A DNA stretch of 64,000 nucleotides from Pedobacter caeni (GTDB taxonomy: Bacteria; Bacteroidota; Bacteroidia; Sphingobacteriales; Sphingobacteriaceae): positions 992,001-1,056,000 of the forward strand of contig NZ_FQUQ01000002.1 of NCBI RefSeq assembly GCF_900129215.1. Direction: 5' to 3'. The position numbers were made by a program, and so were the translations under genes. Under the pieces are notes generated by a model, which saw only the letters and a program-made list of their open reading frames with translations, made no database searches and was not told where the DNA came from. The stretch's first letter is position 1, and the number at the start of each line of letters is the position of its first letter. Shown piece by piece: positions 18,634 through 29,256 of this stretch.

Positions 18634-19215
18634 ATGCAGGTAAAACAGGAATATATTCAATTGAGCGATCTGGAACTGAGTTCCCTCTTGTCTGCCGGTG
18701 ATGAAATCGCCTATACCGAAATTTACAACAGGTATCATGGGGCATTGTATATTCACGTTTTTAATAAACTTCGTCATAGGGAAGATTCCAGGGATATTGT
18801 CCATGATCTTTTCATCAGCCTCTGGAATAACCGGGATAAACTAGTATTGAAAACCACGCTTTCTGCATATTTATATACTGCGGTGAGGTATAAGGTTTTT
18901 GATTTGATCTCTCATCGGGAAGTGGCTTCGAGGTACCTGGAATCGGTAGTGAAATTTTCCGAGCAGGAAGATGGCATCACCGATTATGTGATTCGGGAAA
19001 AACAATTTCTCGCCATTATCGAACAGGAGATTGCCGCACTGCCAAAGAAAATGAGGAGGGTCTTTGAGATGAGCCGAATGGGGAACCTGAGTCATAAAGA
19101 AATTGCTGCAGAACTTGATCTGTCCGAAAAAACAGTAAAAAAACAGATCAATAATTCGCTTAAAATCCTAAGAAAGAAACTTGGAATGGCAATCTTTACT
19201 GCATTTATTCTGTAA
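18634..19215 (+). CDS. ECF RNA polymerase sigma factor (FecI-like)
   Basis: 193 residues. Sigma region 2 spans about 25-92 (DEIAYTEIYNRYHGALY, DIVHDLFISLWNNRDKL) and region 4 spans about 128-182 (LPKKMRRVFEMSRMGNLSHK, IAAELDLSEKTVKKQINNSL). This matches the sigma-70 family 1 of Bacteroidota. It is followed by an anti-sigma FecR gene and an STN-domain outer-membrane protein, so it probably directs transcription of the latter when released by the FecR protein. The promoter region contains the palindrome array. Confidence 0.95.
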   Translation: MQVKQEYIQLSDLELSSLLSAGDEIAYTEIYNRYHGALYIHVFNKLRHREDSRDIVHDLFISLWNNRDKLVLKTTLSAYLYTAVRYKVFDLISHREVASRYLESVVKFSEQEDGITDYVIREKQFLAIIEQEIAALPKKMRRVFEMSRMGNLSHKEIAAELDLSEKTVKKQINNSLKILRKKLGMAIFTAFIL

Positions 19216-19395
19216 CCGAAAATTTATTATTTTTTTCTACGCCCTACAGGAAACTTGTCCGACTCTAATTTAGACAAAGCAAGCTGAGCAACAATTGTAT
19301 CCGTTAAGGGGAATAAAACCCGGGCCTTTACAAAAGATCAATAGATCAACTTATTAGGCTTGCTGATAGATGAAGAAACTAATGATGATATCCCA

Positions 19396-20361
19396 ATGAA
19401 AGAGACTGAAGTGTTAGCCTTGCTGAAAAAGTATCGGGACAAGAATTGCAGTCGGGAGGAACTTGCTTTTCTTGACCGCTGGTATGAAAGCCGGGAAGGT
19501 AATGGAATTGCAGAACTTAGTGAAACTGAGTTTAAGGAAGACCTGCTTTATATTGCAAAGGGTTTGCCTTTATATACACCTGCCTTGCAAAAAAGACGTG
19601 TATGGCCACAGATGGCCTCGGTGGCTGCTGCTGCAGCAGTGTTGGTATTGGGTTTCATTCTCTACACTTATACCCCATTCTTTGGAAAGCCGAAGGTCCC
19701 GCTTCAATTGACTACTTTGAGCGTTCCTGCTGATCAGCAACGTCAGCTGACTTTGGCTGATGGGAGTACGATTTGGGTAAATGCAGGATCAAAAGTCGGC
19801 TACCCTAAACAGTTTGATGGCAAAACGCGTGAAGTATACCTCAGTGGAGAAGCCTATTTTGACATTAAACAAGATCCGGATAAACCATTTATTATCCATA
19901 CCGGAAAACTGAAGACCACCGTTCTTGGAACAGCATTTAACATCAAAGAAGATCCACAATCACATCGGGTAACGGTTACCGTAACACAAGGAAAGGTGAG
20001 CGTAGCAAACGGTACTGAAGTATTGGGAATCATCAAACCGAATCAACAGATTAGCTTCAATACCGCAGAAAATAAGTTTGCATTAACCAATGTGGATGCA
20101 ATGAAGGCAATAGAATGGCAGAAAACAGGCCTACGCTTTGAGGACATCAGCTTTGCAGATGCTGCAATTAAACTGGAACAAAGATTTAAGCTGAATATCA
20201 GTTTTGAAAATAAAAAGCTACAAAACTGCAGATTTACAGGAACGGCCTTAAATGGCGAGAACCTGGATCAGATCCTTAAAGTGATTTGCTCATTTAATAA
20301 GGCAAGTTATGTGAAGCAGCCAGACGGTAGTATACTGATAAAAGGGGAGGGTTGTGAGTAG
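19396..20361 (+). CDS. FecR-family anti-sigma factor
   Basis: The ATG at 19396 gives 321 residues; the open frame starts with a TTG 36 bp upstream. A cytoplasmic N-terminal part (LLKKYRDKNCSREELAFLD) binds sigma; one membrane segment lies at about 73-92 (AAAAAVLVLGFILY); the periplasmic FecR domain follows (LADGSTIWVNAGSKVGYPKQ, GEAYFDI, TVLGTAFNI). The last 70 residues (FEDISFADAAIKLEQRF … ICSFNKASY) form the DUF4974 domain. It overlaps the receptor gene by eight bases, consistent with coupled translation and joint signalling. Confidence 0.94.
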   Translation: MKETEVLALLKKYRDKNCSREELAFLDRWYESREGNGIAELSETEFKEDLLYIAKGLPLYTPALQKRRVWPQMASVAAAAAVLVLGFILYTYTPFFGKPKVPLQLTTLSVPADQQRQLTLADGSTIWVNAGSKVGYPKQFDGKTREVYLSGEAYFDIKQDPDKPFIIHTGKLKTTVLGTAFNIKEDPQSHRVTVTVTQGKVSVANGTEVLGIIKPNQQISFNTAENKFALTNVDAMKAIEWQKTGLRFEDISFADAAIKLEQRFKLNISFENKKLQNCRFTGTALNGENLDQILKVICSFNKASYVKQPDGSILIKGEGCE

Positions 20362-23047
20362 TAAACTGTATATCATTACCCTTTGCTTGTCGGCCGTATT
20401 TGTGTTATTGACCATTCCTGGAAAAGGGCAGGACATGAGTAAAGAAATGGTAAGTATTGGGCTTAACGATGAAAACCTCAATGATGCCATTAAAAAGATA
20501 GAGGCCCAGACTGCCCTCAGATTTTACTACCGCAGTTCGGAGGTAGCAAAATTGCAGCACCTCAGCCTGATCACAGAAAAGAGAACAATTGAAGAAACGT
20601 TGAAACAAATCCTTCAAAATACTTTCTTTTCCTTTCGTCAGGTAGATCATAATATCCTTCTGGAATTGAACAAGGCTGCTGATTTTGAAATTAAAGGGAG
20701 AGTGATCGGGAGAGACCAGGAAGGAATTAGTCTTTGTACTATTCTTTTGAAACAAGGAAATCAGCTGGTTTACTCAAAACTCACAGATATAGCCGGAAAT
20801 TTTCAAATGAAGGTAAAGGAAAAGGGAGATTATCTCCTCCTGGTTTCTGCTGTAGGAATGGATAGTGTATCTGTTGCTTTAAGCCTGGCTGATCAACCTG
20901 TCATTCTGCTGCCGGATTTAGTGCTGAGTTCAAAACCCAACCGTTTAAAAGAAGTGACCATTACAGGAAAAAAAGCTTTTATTGAACAGAAGATAGACCG
21001 GACCATCGTTAATGTAGGTTCATTGATCTCCAATGATGGGGCAAATGCACTGGAGGTATTGGAAAAATCACCAGGAGTAAGCGTGGATGCAAATGGAAAA
21101 ATTAGTTTCAAAGGAAAACCCGGAGTACTGGTTTTAATTGATGGAAAGCCAACTTATTTGTCCGGCACTCAATTGGCCAGCTATCTGAGGTCAGTTCCTT
21201 CTTCTTTGTTGGATCAGATTGAGCTCATGGATACCCCACCAGCAAAATACGATGCCGCCGGAGACGGAGGTATGATCAATATCAAAACCAAAAAATCGAA
21301 GGCGGAAGGTTTCAATGGAACCTTGTCTGCAAATTATGGTATTTCCCATTATGGACAAACTTCGGAGAGCCTGAACATGAATTACCGGCACAATAAAGTA
21401 AATGTCTTTGCCAATGTGAGCTACGGCCTAAATCAAGGGTTCAGGCAAACGGAGCTGTTACGGGAAATCTCAGATGATCAGGGAAAGTTAAGTTCAATAT
21501 TCAGACAAAATCTCCTCATCAAACCGAAGAATAACAATACCAATTTAAAACTGGGAATGGATTATGAACTTTCGCCAAAAACTACCTGGGGAATCGTGTT
21601 TAATGGAAGTTTCTCTCCGGGTACCATGCAACTACCTTCATCGAATTACCTCTATAACGGTCGGGGTGAGTTAGATTCTACGGTATTGGCTGATAATAGT
21701 GGTAAAAGTCATTTCAATAAAGCAGGGCTCAGTTTGAATTATAATCACGAATTTGACAGCAACGGAAAAGTTTTCTCATTAGACCTGGATTACCTGAAGT
21801 ATAATGCAAATAACAGAGAGCTGTTCCAAAATTCGACCTATCTGCCAGGAGGAACTTTGGCTATTCAGCAAAATATGACCAGTACTTTGCCGTCCGACAT
21901 CAGCATTTATGCTATAAAAGCAGATTATACACATCCTTTAAAAGGGAAAGCTAAAATGGAAACGGGATTTAAAAGCAGCTATGTAAATACAGACAATGAA
22001 GCCAGTTATTTTGATGTGGTAAATGGGCTAAGTAGTCCTAATTTTACCTTTTCCAATCAGTTTCTTTATAAAGAAAACATCAATGCCGCTTACCTGAATT
22101 TTAATAAGGTTCATAAAAGATTTGAGTTTCAGGCAGGACTAAGGTTGGAAAATACCAATTCAAAAGGGCAACAGGTAGGAAATGTATTACACCCGGATTC
22201 TGCTTTTGTAAACCATTATACCAATCTTTTCCCAACAGCCTATTTATCTTATAGACTGGATACTGCTGGAAACCAGTTGCTGATCGCTTCTTATGGAAGA
22301 AGAATAGGAAGGCCGTATTATAAAGACCTGAATCCCTTCACCCAGCCTTCGGATAAGTTTACTTATTCGACAGGAAACCCATTTTTAAGACCGCAGTTTG
22401 CAGATTATTATAAACTTAGTTATCAATATAAAAGTTCGTTCGGTGCTGCTGTTTTTTATAACCGGATTTCAGATCTTCAAAATGAAGTGGTCAGACAGGA
22501 GGGGAATATCTTTATTGATGGAACAGGAAATATAGGAACTGCGACTTATCTTGGCGCGTCCATAAACCTGGCGCTTTCTCCTTTTTCCTGGTGGATGATC
22601 AATTGTTATGCACAGGTGGTCAGTAATAAATATAAAGGGCAATTGCTTTCCACTGTTCTCGATCAATCTTCTACTTATTTTGAGACGAATACCTCAAATC
22701 AGTTTAGCCTTCCCGGAGGATGGAGTGCTGAACTCAGCTTTTTCTATGTAGGTAAACAGGCCAATGGACAGGCAATAGTGGATCCCTTTGGACAGGTCAA
22801 TACAGGGCTTCAAAAGAAGCTGATGCAGAACAGGGCTTCTCTTAAATTCAATGTCAGAGATGTTTTTAATACCTATAAAGCGGATGGATTAACCAATTTC
22901 ATTCCCAAAGTGTATTCTACTTTTAGAAACCGGTTTAATTCCCAAGCCTTTACCCTCGGCTTTACCTATAGTTTTGGAACAGCTGTGAAGAACAAAAGAA
23001 GAAATACCGGAGGTACGGAAACGGAACAAAGCAGGGTGAAAAATTAA
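20354..23047 (+). CDS. outer-membrane beta-barrel receptor with STN and CarboxypepD_reg-like domains
   Basis: 897 residues, starting at a GTG inside the end of fecR. Signal peptide (LYIITLCLSAVFVLLTIPGKGQ), STN domain at about 35-105 (LNDAIKKIEAQTALRFYY) that would contact the FecR protein, a carboxypeptidase-regulatory beta domain at about 113-190 (FEIKGRVIGRDQEGISL), a plug region (ALEVLEKSPGVSVDANGKIS, GMINIKTKKSK) and an OMP_b-brl_3 barrel ending FTLGFTYSFG. Such proteins import or bind an unknown nutrient. No SusD-like partner gene follows, so it is not a classic glycan locus. Confidence 0.92.
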   Translation: MSSKLYIITLCLSAVFVLLTIPGKGQDMSKEMVSIGLNDENLNDAIKKIEAQTALRFYYRSSEVAKLQHLSLITEKRTIEETLKQILQNTFFSFRQVDHNILLELNKAADFEIKGRVIGRDQEGISLCTILLKQGNQLVYSKLTDIAGNFQMKVKEKGDYLLLVSAVGMDSVSVALSLADQPVILLPDLVLSSKPNRLKEVTITGKKAFIEQKIDRTIVNVGSLISNDGANALEVLEKSPGVSVDANGKISFKGKPGVLVLIDGKPTYLSGTQLASYLRSVPSSLLDQIELMDTPPAKYDAAGDGGMINIKTKKSKAEGFNGTLSANYGISHYGQTSESLNMNYRHNKVNVFANVSYGLNQGFRQTELLREISDDQGKLSSIFRQNLLIKPKNNNTNLKLGMDYELSPKTTWGIVFNGSFSPGTMQLPSSNYLYNGRGELDSTVLADNSGKSHFNKAGLSLNYNHEFDSNGKVFSLDLDYLKYNANNRELFQNSTYLPGGTLAIQQNMTSTLPSDISIYAIKADYTHPLKGKAKMETGFKSSYVNTDNEASYFDVVNGLSSPNFTFSNQFLYKENINAAYLNFNKVHKRFEFQAGLRLENTNSKGQQVGNVLHPDSAFVNHYTNLFPTAYLSYRLDTAGNQLLIASYGRRIGRPYYKDLNPFTQPSDKFTYSTGNPFLRPQFADYYKLSYQYKSSFGAAVFYNRISDLQNEVVRQEGNIFIDGTGNIGTATYLGASINLALSPFSWWMINCYAQVVSNKYKGQLLSTVLDQSSTYFETNTSNQFSLPGGWSAELSFFYVGKQANGQAIVDPFGQVNTGLQKKLMQNRASLKFNVRDVFNTYKADGLTNFIPKVYSTFRNRFNSQAFTLGFTYSFGTAVKNKRRNTGGTETEQSRVKN

Positions 23048-23065
23048 ACAGGGTAAAACCATTGG

Positions 23066-26000
23066 CTAATGAGGTAGGGGGCTGAGCATTAAATATTCAG
23101 GCTCTGCTTTAAAGCTAATGGTAAATTTACTTCCTTTCCCTTGTTCACTTTCTACCGTAATGTTGCCACTGGTTGCGTCGACTATCTTTTTAGCAAGATA
23201 CAGACCGATGCCTCTGCCTTCAACATCCTGATGGAGCCTGCCATACATGTCAAAAATGCGATCCAAATCTCCTTTGGACATGCCGATTCCATTATCTTCT
23301 ACTGATAATATCACCGTTTCCTCTTCTCTGAAGGTTTGAATCCTGATGACCGGAGGCTGATCGCCTTTAAATTTAATTGCATTGGAAATCAGGTTGTATA
23401 AAATGCTCCTCAGGTTCTTTTTTGAGAATAGAATATGATCTGTTTTCAGATCTCTGATCAGGACCGCACCAGACTGTTTGATCTTATCGTCCAGGCTCCA
23501 TTCAATATTATCGATGATTTCTTCAAGGTCAACCATTTCCATGGTAATCATGTCACTTTCCAGTTTGGCAATGATGGCAATGTCGTCAATAAGGGTCCGG
23601 AATTTTTTAATAGAGGAATTGATGATACTTAAAAATTTACTAAGATCAGGATCTGTAACCTTTCTGTTCATCATGCTAATGCTGACTTCTATATTACCCA
23701 ATGGCGCTAAAAGGTCATGTGAAGCGGTATTTGCAAAGTTGTCAAGATCGGCATTGATGCGTAAGAGACTCTTGTTTTTCTTGTCCAGTTCATGCTGGGT
23801 TCTTTTCAATTCGGTAATGTCATTAAAGGTAATAATTGCCCCATTACTCTTATTGTCAGCCTGTATATAAGGCATGGTCATGATCTGATACCATTTGCCA
23901 TTATTGGTTTCAATTTCTTTGGTAATGATGCTCCCCTCCACCAGTACCTGCCTGATGTCATCTATGATCGTTTCAAATTTAATGTTTGTTGAAATGTTAC
24001 TGATCGGCCTTCCGATATCACTCTCTAACAAATTGATTTGCTTTACGGTACCCGGCGAAAATTTCATGAGTAACAGCTCATTGTCAATAAACAGCTGCCC
24101 GTTAATGTTGCTCCTGAAATAATTGTTCAGATCGTCATTAATTTCCAGTAACTCTTTGTTCTTGATGGTAATTGGAGTTAATCGTGTCCAGTTCTTCATT
24201 AACAGACTGCATTTCCTCATTGGTACTTTGCATTTCTTCATTTGCAGAAAGCAGTTCTTCATTAAAAGACTGCATGTTTTCATTGGAAGCATCCAGTTGT
24301 TCGTAAGCAGAGTGAAGCTTGTTCTTCAGTTCTTTCAGCTCTTCTTCAATATTCAAAATATACTGGTTGAGGTATAGCTTCTCATCAAATGCGATGTCAT
24401 TCTGAGTAGAGCGGCTCTTTAATTTATCTTCACTAAAGGTGACCATAAATAACAATTGTTCCTCTTTTTTGATCGGCAGGGGACTAAGAGAGAGACTGAC
24501 ACTTAGCGTAGATGATCCTTGTTTTATTTTTATTCCGTTAACCGTTACTTTTTTGTTGGTCTTAAGACTTTTAGTTTTTAAGGTGTTGAGTGCAACCGCA
24601 AGTGTTTTTGGTAAAAGTTCAGTAAGATTGGAGTTGAAGTTCTTTTGGAGCAGATATTTGGTTGTATCACCATAAGTCTTTACCACATGATTATTTTCAT
24701 CAATGCAAATCACCAGGTAATCCAGCTCTTCGGTGAGTCTTTTGTTGACTGCCTCGGCCAGGGTGTGGTTGGTGTTTTTAGAACCTTCTTCCCTGGAAAG
24801 GAGGTAAGGTGCACGTTTCGTGTCTAGTAACTCGGGAAGAGAAAAAGTATCGAAACGGACCGTCCGTTTTGTTTCCAGGTTCTTATAGATTTTCCATTTT
24901 TTGTCTGCCACTTCCAGATTTTTAATGATGGGAATTGGATTTTCACTCGAGCCCAGGAATAAGTACCCATCAACTTTAAGCCCGAAAAGCAGCATCGTAA
25001 AGATCTTTTTCTGCAGGATGGGGGTCATATATATCAGTAAATTACGACAACTGATAAAGTGCATATTACAATAAGGTGGATTCTTTACGAGATCATGCTG
25101 AGCAAAAATTACCATTTTTCGGATCTCTGACTTTACCTTGTAGCTGTTTCGCTCTTCGGTAAAATACTGCTCCAGTCGCTCGGGAGATACGTCTTTTGTA
25201 ATTCCATGGCTATAAATCCCTTTACCCGCATGAACCAATGCCGCACTGTCTATATCTGTAGCGAAAATTTTGACCACCGTATCCGCAAATTTGCCGGTCA
25301 GCAGTTCTGCAATCAGAATCGCCATTGAATAGACTTCTTCGCCGGTGGCACATCCTGCAACCCATATTTTTAACTCTTCTCCGGGAGCAAGTTTAGCTAA
25401 TATTTCAGGTAATACTTTACTCTTTATATAGTCGAAAGCACCTTTATCCCTGAAAAAAGAAGTGACACTAATCAGGAAATCTTTTGACAGTGCCTCCACT
25501 TCCTCCGGATTTGTTTTTAGAAAATCCAGGTAGGCGCCAAGCGTATGGAAATTGCTGAAAGCGGCTCTTCTCTTTGTTCTTCTAATGATGGTGGTTTGTT
25601 TATATTCTGAAAAATCTAGAAGAGAGTTCTCTTTGATCAACTCAACAATTGAAACGATGTTTTTCTTGTCTTCCTGACTATCATACAGCAAATCTCCTCC
25701 GTGTTCTATATAATCTTCAATCACATTGGGCATCAGCTCCGGTTCCAGAATGAAATCAACCATTCCGGTAGCAATAGCTTTGGAAGGCATACTTCCGTAT
25801 GCAGTTGTTTCCGGATTTCTGGCAATTACCATTCCGCCAACATTTTTTATGGCTTTAATTCCTTCAGTACCATCAGCTCCGAATCCGGAAAGAATGATGC
25901 CAATTGCTTTCTCCTGACTGTTAGCAGCAAGAGAACTAAAAAACAGGTTAATGGTCAGATGGGGGGTGTTTTCCTTTTCTTTCTGTGTTAAATACAACCT

Positions 26001-26270
26001 GTTGTCATGAATCGTCATCAATTGATCATTGGGAATCAGGTATACCTTATTACATTCCACCATCATGCCCTCTTCCGCCTGCTTCACTTCAAGCTTGCTG
26101 TGTCTGGCCAGTAACTCCACCATTCTGCTTTTAAAATCCGGAGATAGGTGCTGTATGATGATATAGGATACCCCATCCGAAGGAGTATGGTCAAAGAAAG
26201 CGTTGATTTCTTCCAGGCCACCGGCGGATGCGCCAATTGCAATGATATGGTGAGGTTGTATTGTAGGCAT
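23066..26270 (-). pseudogene. CheB-CheR-PAS-histidine kinase hybrid split by a frameshift
   Basis: Two overlapping frames together make one protein of about 1,075 residues. From the ATG at 26270 the first frame has a CheB methylesterase (GASAGG, QHLSP, SGFGADGT), a CheR methyltransferase (WVAGCATGEEVYSMAI), a PAS-like region and a coiled coil of NEEMQS repeats, and stops at 24138. The second frame continues from about 24163 with KNKELLEINDDLNNYF, a PAS domain, HisKA (FANTASHDLLAPL) and HATPase (SVEDNGIGMS, GRGIGLYLAKKI) down to 23066. The join is at about 24164, where one C separates CAT from AAG; restoring two As would rebuild the family's usual sequence. Open-frame sequence of the second frame upstream of 24163 is a shadow of the coil. 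It is a mutation or a sequencing error; no slippery motif is seen. Confidence 0.85.
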
Positions 26271-26384
26271 GGTATGATTTTGAGAATGAGTTAGGGTATC
26301 GGATCTGTTTCCCGGAATATGGGTATTGGAGATAATCAAATATACCACTAAATTTTTGCAAATGAGTTGTTTATTTGCCCTCAG

Positions 26385-27242
26385 CTATTTGTTGAGTTGC
26401 TTTCTGTAAGCTCCGGGGGTAATGCCTCTATGTTTTTTAAATAACCGGGATAAATAGCTCTCATCAGTAAAGTTGAGCTCTTCTGCGATTTCAGCGATGC
26501 GCATATTGCTATGGGCAAGCCTGGTTTCTACAAGTTTGAGCCTGTAGTTGATTACATAATCCTGAATGCTTTCGCCGGTACGCTCCCGGAAGAGTTCGCC
26601 AAGGTAATTTGGAGAAAAATTAAAATGAGCAGCAATTGCTTTTATTCTCAGACGTTCCGGTTCAGCAATGTATTGTTGCAGGTAAGCAACAATTTGAATG
26701 ATGTCGTTTTTGGGCGTTTTCTTCCGCAGTTTTGAAGGCTCGCTTAAGGAAACATTACGGGCAAGAATATTCACCAGGGTAGATACAGACTGGCGGATGA
26801 CCAGCAGGTAACCTGCTTCCTTCTGCTGATATTCCCTGATGATCGCCGAAAGCAGCACTTTTCCAAATTGTTCATCATCAGCATTGCGGTATACACATCC
26901 TGCCTTGGCATGGAGGTTATTAAAAAGATATTGTGCCTTTTTTGTCCAGTCGCAGAACTCCAGTTCTTCTACTTCATTGCTGAATTGGGAGAACGATAAG
27001 TCGTTGAAGCGTATAAACAGAAAATGAGTGCTGGATTCCGGTTCAAATGAGTATTTGTCTTCCGGGCTGAGCAGGAATATTTTGCCGTCCTCATAATCAT
27101 GGGTATTGCCGTTGATCAATGCCTTTCCCATTCCTGAAATCAGGTATACCAATTCAAACACATGCTGCAAAGCAGGGCGCTTCCAGGTATCTGTTTCTAA
27201 TAGAAACAAGTCAAAAGGCTGCTTTTTTTCCTTGGTATACAT
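26385..27242 (-). CDS. AraC-family transcriptional regulator
   Basis: 285 residues. The N-terminal half is a cupin (FELVYLISGMGKALINGN, GKIFLLSPEDKYSF); the C-terminal helix-turn-helix pair includes FSPNYLGELFRERTGESI and IAEIAEELNFTDESYLSRLF. It diverges from the DHA2 efflux gene at 27328 across 85 bp, so it probably controls that pump in response to a small ligand. Confidence 0.92.
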   Translation of the reverse strand: MYTKEKKQPFDLFLLETDTWKRPALQHVFELVYLISGMGKALINGNTHDYEDGKIFLLSPEDKYSFEPESSTHFLFIRFNDLSFSQFSNEVEELEFCDWTKKAQYLFNNLHAKAGCVYRNADDEQFGKVLLSAIIREYQQKEAGYLLVIRQSVSTLVNILARNVSLSEPSKLRKKTPKNDIIQIVAYLQQYIAEPERLRIKAIAAHFNFSPNYLGELFRERTGESIQDYVINYRLKLVETRLAHSNMRIAEIAEELNFTDESYLSRLFKKHRGITPGAYRKQLNK

Positions 27243-27327
27243 CAGGGCAAATGTACAGGATAATCCTTTTAAAGTCCAATTTATCTCCCGGCCATTAGCG
27301 CTTCCTTTGTGGCCTAAAATAATTTAT

Positions 27328-28737
27328 ATGTCAGGAAGTAATACTTCAATACCTTATCCTGCCAGGTGGCAGGCCTTAGCCGTATTGTTAATGGGTGCTT
27401 TTTTATCGCCTCTGGATTTCTTTATTGTAAATGTGGCATTACCAGCGATGCAGCAGGGATTACATGCGAATAGCGCTGAACTGCAGTTTATTGTTACCGG
27501 ATATGGTGCTGCTTATGCGGTATTTGTCGTAACCGGAGGACGCTTAGGAGATATTTATGGCAGAAAGCGGATCTTTATGACTGGTATGTGTCTGTTTACG
27601 CTGACCTCAGCGGCCTGTGCAATGGCGCCTAATGCAGAGGTATTGATTGCTGCCCGTATTTTACAGGGATTGGCAGCAGCGATGCTGGCGCCACAGGTAC
27701 TTTCCTCGATCAGAGTGATTTTTCCGGATATAGAACAGCCAAAGGCGATGGGGTTGTTTGGGGCTACTTTCGGACTGGCTTCCATTGCCGGACAGCTTTG
27801 CGGAGGAATGTTACTGGAATGGCAACCCTTTGGACTAACATGGGAAACGGTTTTCCTGATTAATGTTCCTGTCGGGATTCTGGCCATTGTACTGGCGTTT
27901 ATCTTTATCCCGGAAAACCGACCTGAGAAAAGACCGAAGCTGGATATCCCGGGTGTGATCCTTATTTCGGTTACTTTGTTTCTGTTCATCTATCCGCTAA
28001 TTAAAGGGAGGGAAGCAGGATGGCCAGTCTGGGTATTTGTTTGTATGGCGATGTCCCTGCCTTTTGGGCTTTGGTTTATACGCACAGAAAAACGCGTCAC
28101 CGCAGAAGGAAGGGATCCGCTGATTTATTTAAAGTTATTTAAGGATAAGAAATTTGTCACCGGTCTGGCCGTTATTTTTCTTTTTAACAATACCGCTTCT
28201 TTTTTTATGATCTATCCTGTCTATTTGCAAAGTGGCTTTCATTGGACGGTGTTATCAGCAGGTTTAGCGGTGTTGCCTTATGCGGCAGGATTTTTTATCG
28301 GTCCCTTGCTGAGCGCAGCATTGGCAAGAAAATATAAAGATCATGTACTGACGATCGGGTTAACCTTATTGAGCATTGGATTCATCCTATCGGCAGGAGT
28401 ATTGTGGTATTATCCCTTGCCGGGGACACTTTTGTACGCAGCGTTGTTGTGTGCAGGTGTTGGGCACGGGATTGTGATGCCGGTTGTTGTACGCCTGGTG
28501 CTGGCAGATATTCCTATTGCTACAGCTGGTCTGGCTGCTGGGATTGTCAGCACGGCGATCCAGTTGGGTAGCGCACTTGGTGTTGCGGTGATCGGAACGT
28601 TATTCTTCAGTATTCTACCGCTGGCAGGTAGCTTTACCAATGCTTTTATGATTGCACTCCTGGTATTGGGATCACTGGAATTAGCTGCATTGTACTATGG
28701 GATAAAATTGAAAAAGTTGAAAAACAATAAATATTAA
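27328..28737 (+). CDS. MFS drug-efflux transporter, DHA2 (EmrB/QacA) family
   Basis: The ATG at 27328 gives 469 residues; the upstream extension of the frame overlaps the divergent AraC gene and has no transporter character. Fourteen hydrophobic segments are expected for DHA2; motif A is GGRLGDIYGRKRIF and motif C lies near GLASIAGQLCGGMLLEW. Segment 1 has the DHA2 pattern LSPLDFFIVNVALP. It exports drugs or metabolites by proton antiport in the inner membrane. No fusion-protein gene is adjacent. The NTF2-like gene follows after 5 bp. Confidence 0.94.
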   Translation: MSGSNTSIPYPARWQALAVLLMGAFLSPLDFFIVNVALPAMQQGLHANSAELQFIVTGYGAAYAVFVVTGGRLGDIYGRKRIFMTGMCLFTLTSAACAMAPNAEVLIAARILQGLAAAMLAPQVLSSIRVIFPDIEQPKAMGLFGATFGLASIAGQLCGGMLLEWQPFGLTWETVFLINVPVGILAIVLAFIFIPENRPEKRPKLDIPGVILISVTLFLFIYPLIKGREAGWPVWVFVCMAMSLPFGLWFIRTEKRVTAEGRDPLIYLKLFKDKKFVTGLAVIFLFNNTASFFMIYPVYLQSGFHWTVLSAGLAVLPYAAGFFIGPLLSAALARKYKDHVLTIGLTLLSIGFILSAGVLWYYPLPGTLLYAALLCAGVGHGIVMPVVVRLVLADIPIATAGLAAGIVSTAIQLGSALGVAVIGTLFFSILPLAGSFTNAFMIALLVLGSLELAALYYGIKLKKLKNNKY

Positions 28738-28742
28738 TAATT

Positions 28743-29141
28743 ATGAATTTAAACGAATTGGCGAGCCAGGAAATTGTTCATTTCCATGAGCAGATCGGAA
28801 AATGGTTCAGGGGAGAGATGAGCCCTAACGAAAAGGAAGAAATGTTGGCATTGAGTGGTTTTCATACAAACTTCAGGATGATCAGCCCAACAGGAGCATT
28901 TAAGAACCGTACTGACCTGGCAGAATGGCTGCCCTCTGTGTATGCCGCAAAACCGGGAATTGTATTGGAAGTGAAGGACATCAATCTGCGCTTTGAGCTG
29001 CAGGATGCAATAATGATGGAATATGTAGAAACCCAGGTGGGGGGAGGTGCAGATAATAAACGGATTTCAACGGCTTTGTTTGTTCGGAATGAAGAGGGCC
29101 ATTTACAATGGCTGGATTTGCATGAAACTTTCCTGCCATAA
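28743..29141 (+). CDS. DUF4440/NTF2-like protein
   Basis: 132 residues, a single alpha/beta cone of the NTF2-like type: N-terminal helices (EIVHFHEQIGKWFRG), a strand FRMISPTGAFKNRTDLAEWL, and closing strands STALFVRNEEGHLQWLDLHETFLP. The W-x-x-x-H-E-T-F end is typical of SnoaL/DUF4440 proteins that lack a known substrate. It begins 5 bp after the DHA2 pump gene and is thus in its operon; it may handle the compound that the pump exports, which is inference only. Confidence 0.8.
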   Translation: MNLNELASQEIVHFHEQIGKWFRGEMSPNEKEEMLALSGFHTNFRMISPTGAFKNRTDLAEWLPSVYAAKPGIVLEVKDINLRFELQDAIMMEYVETQVGGGADNKRISTALFVRNEEGHLQWLDLHETFLP

Positions 29142-29160
29142 TTTAATCCGGTAAAAAAAG

Positions 29161-29192
29161 AAAAGGTGTCCGGATTTATAAGGACACCTTTT
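29161..29192 (+). terminator. intrinsic terminator
   Basis: AAAAGGTGTCC (29161-29171) pairs with GGACACCTTTT (29182-29192), loop of ten. A-rich before and T after, so either strand may use it. It ends the DHA2 pump operon. Confidence 0.9.
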
Positions 29193-29256
29193 ACGATTAA
29201 TTGAGCGGTTTAAAAGTTTTGATCATCAGCGGTATATTGAAACCCTTGAAGAGTTA

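Noticed and set aside
20354..23047. SusC-type glycan utilisation locus
   Set aside because: No SusD-like or glycoside hydrolase genes follow; the protein is an STN receptor of a FecI/FecR trio.
24163..24292. Met/Lys/Cys-rich start of the second kinase frame as a real N-terminus
   Set aside because: It is the out-of-frame reading of the NEEMQS coiled-coil repeats of the first half.
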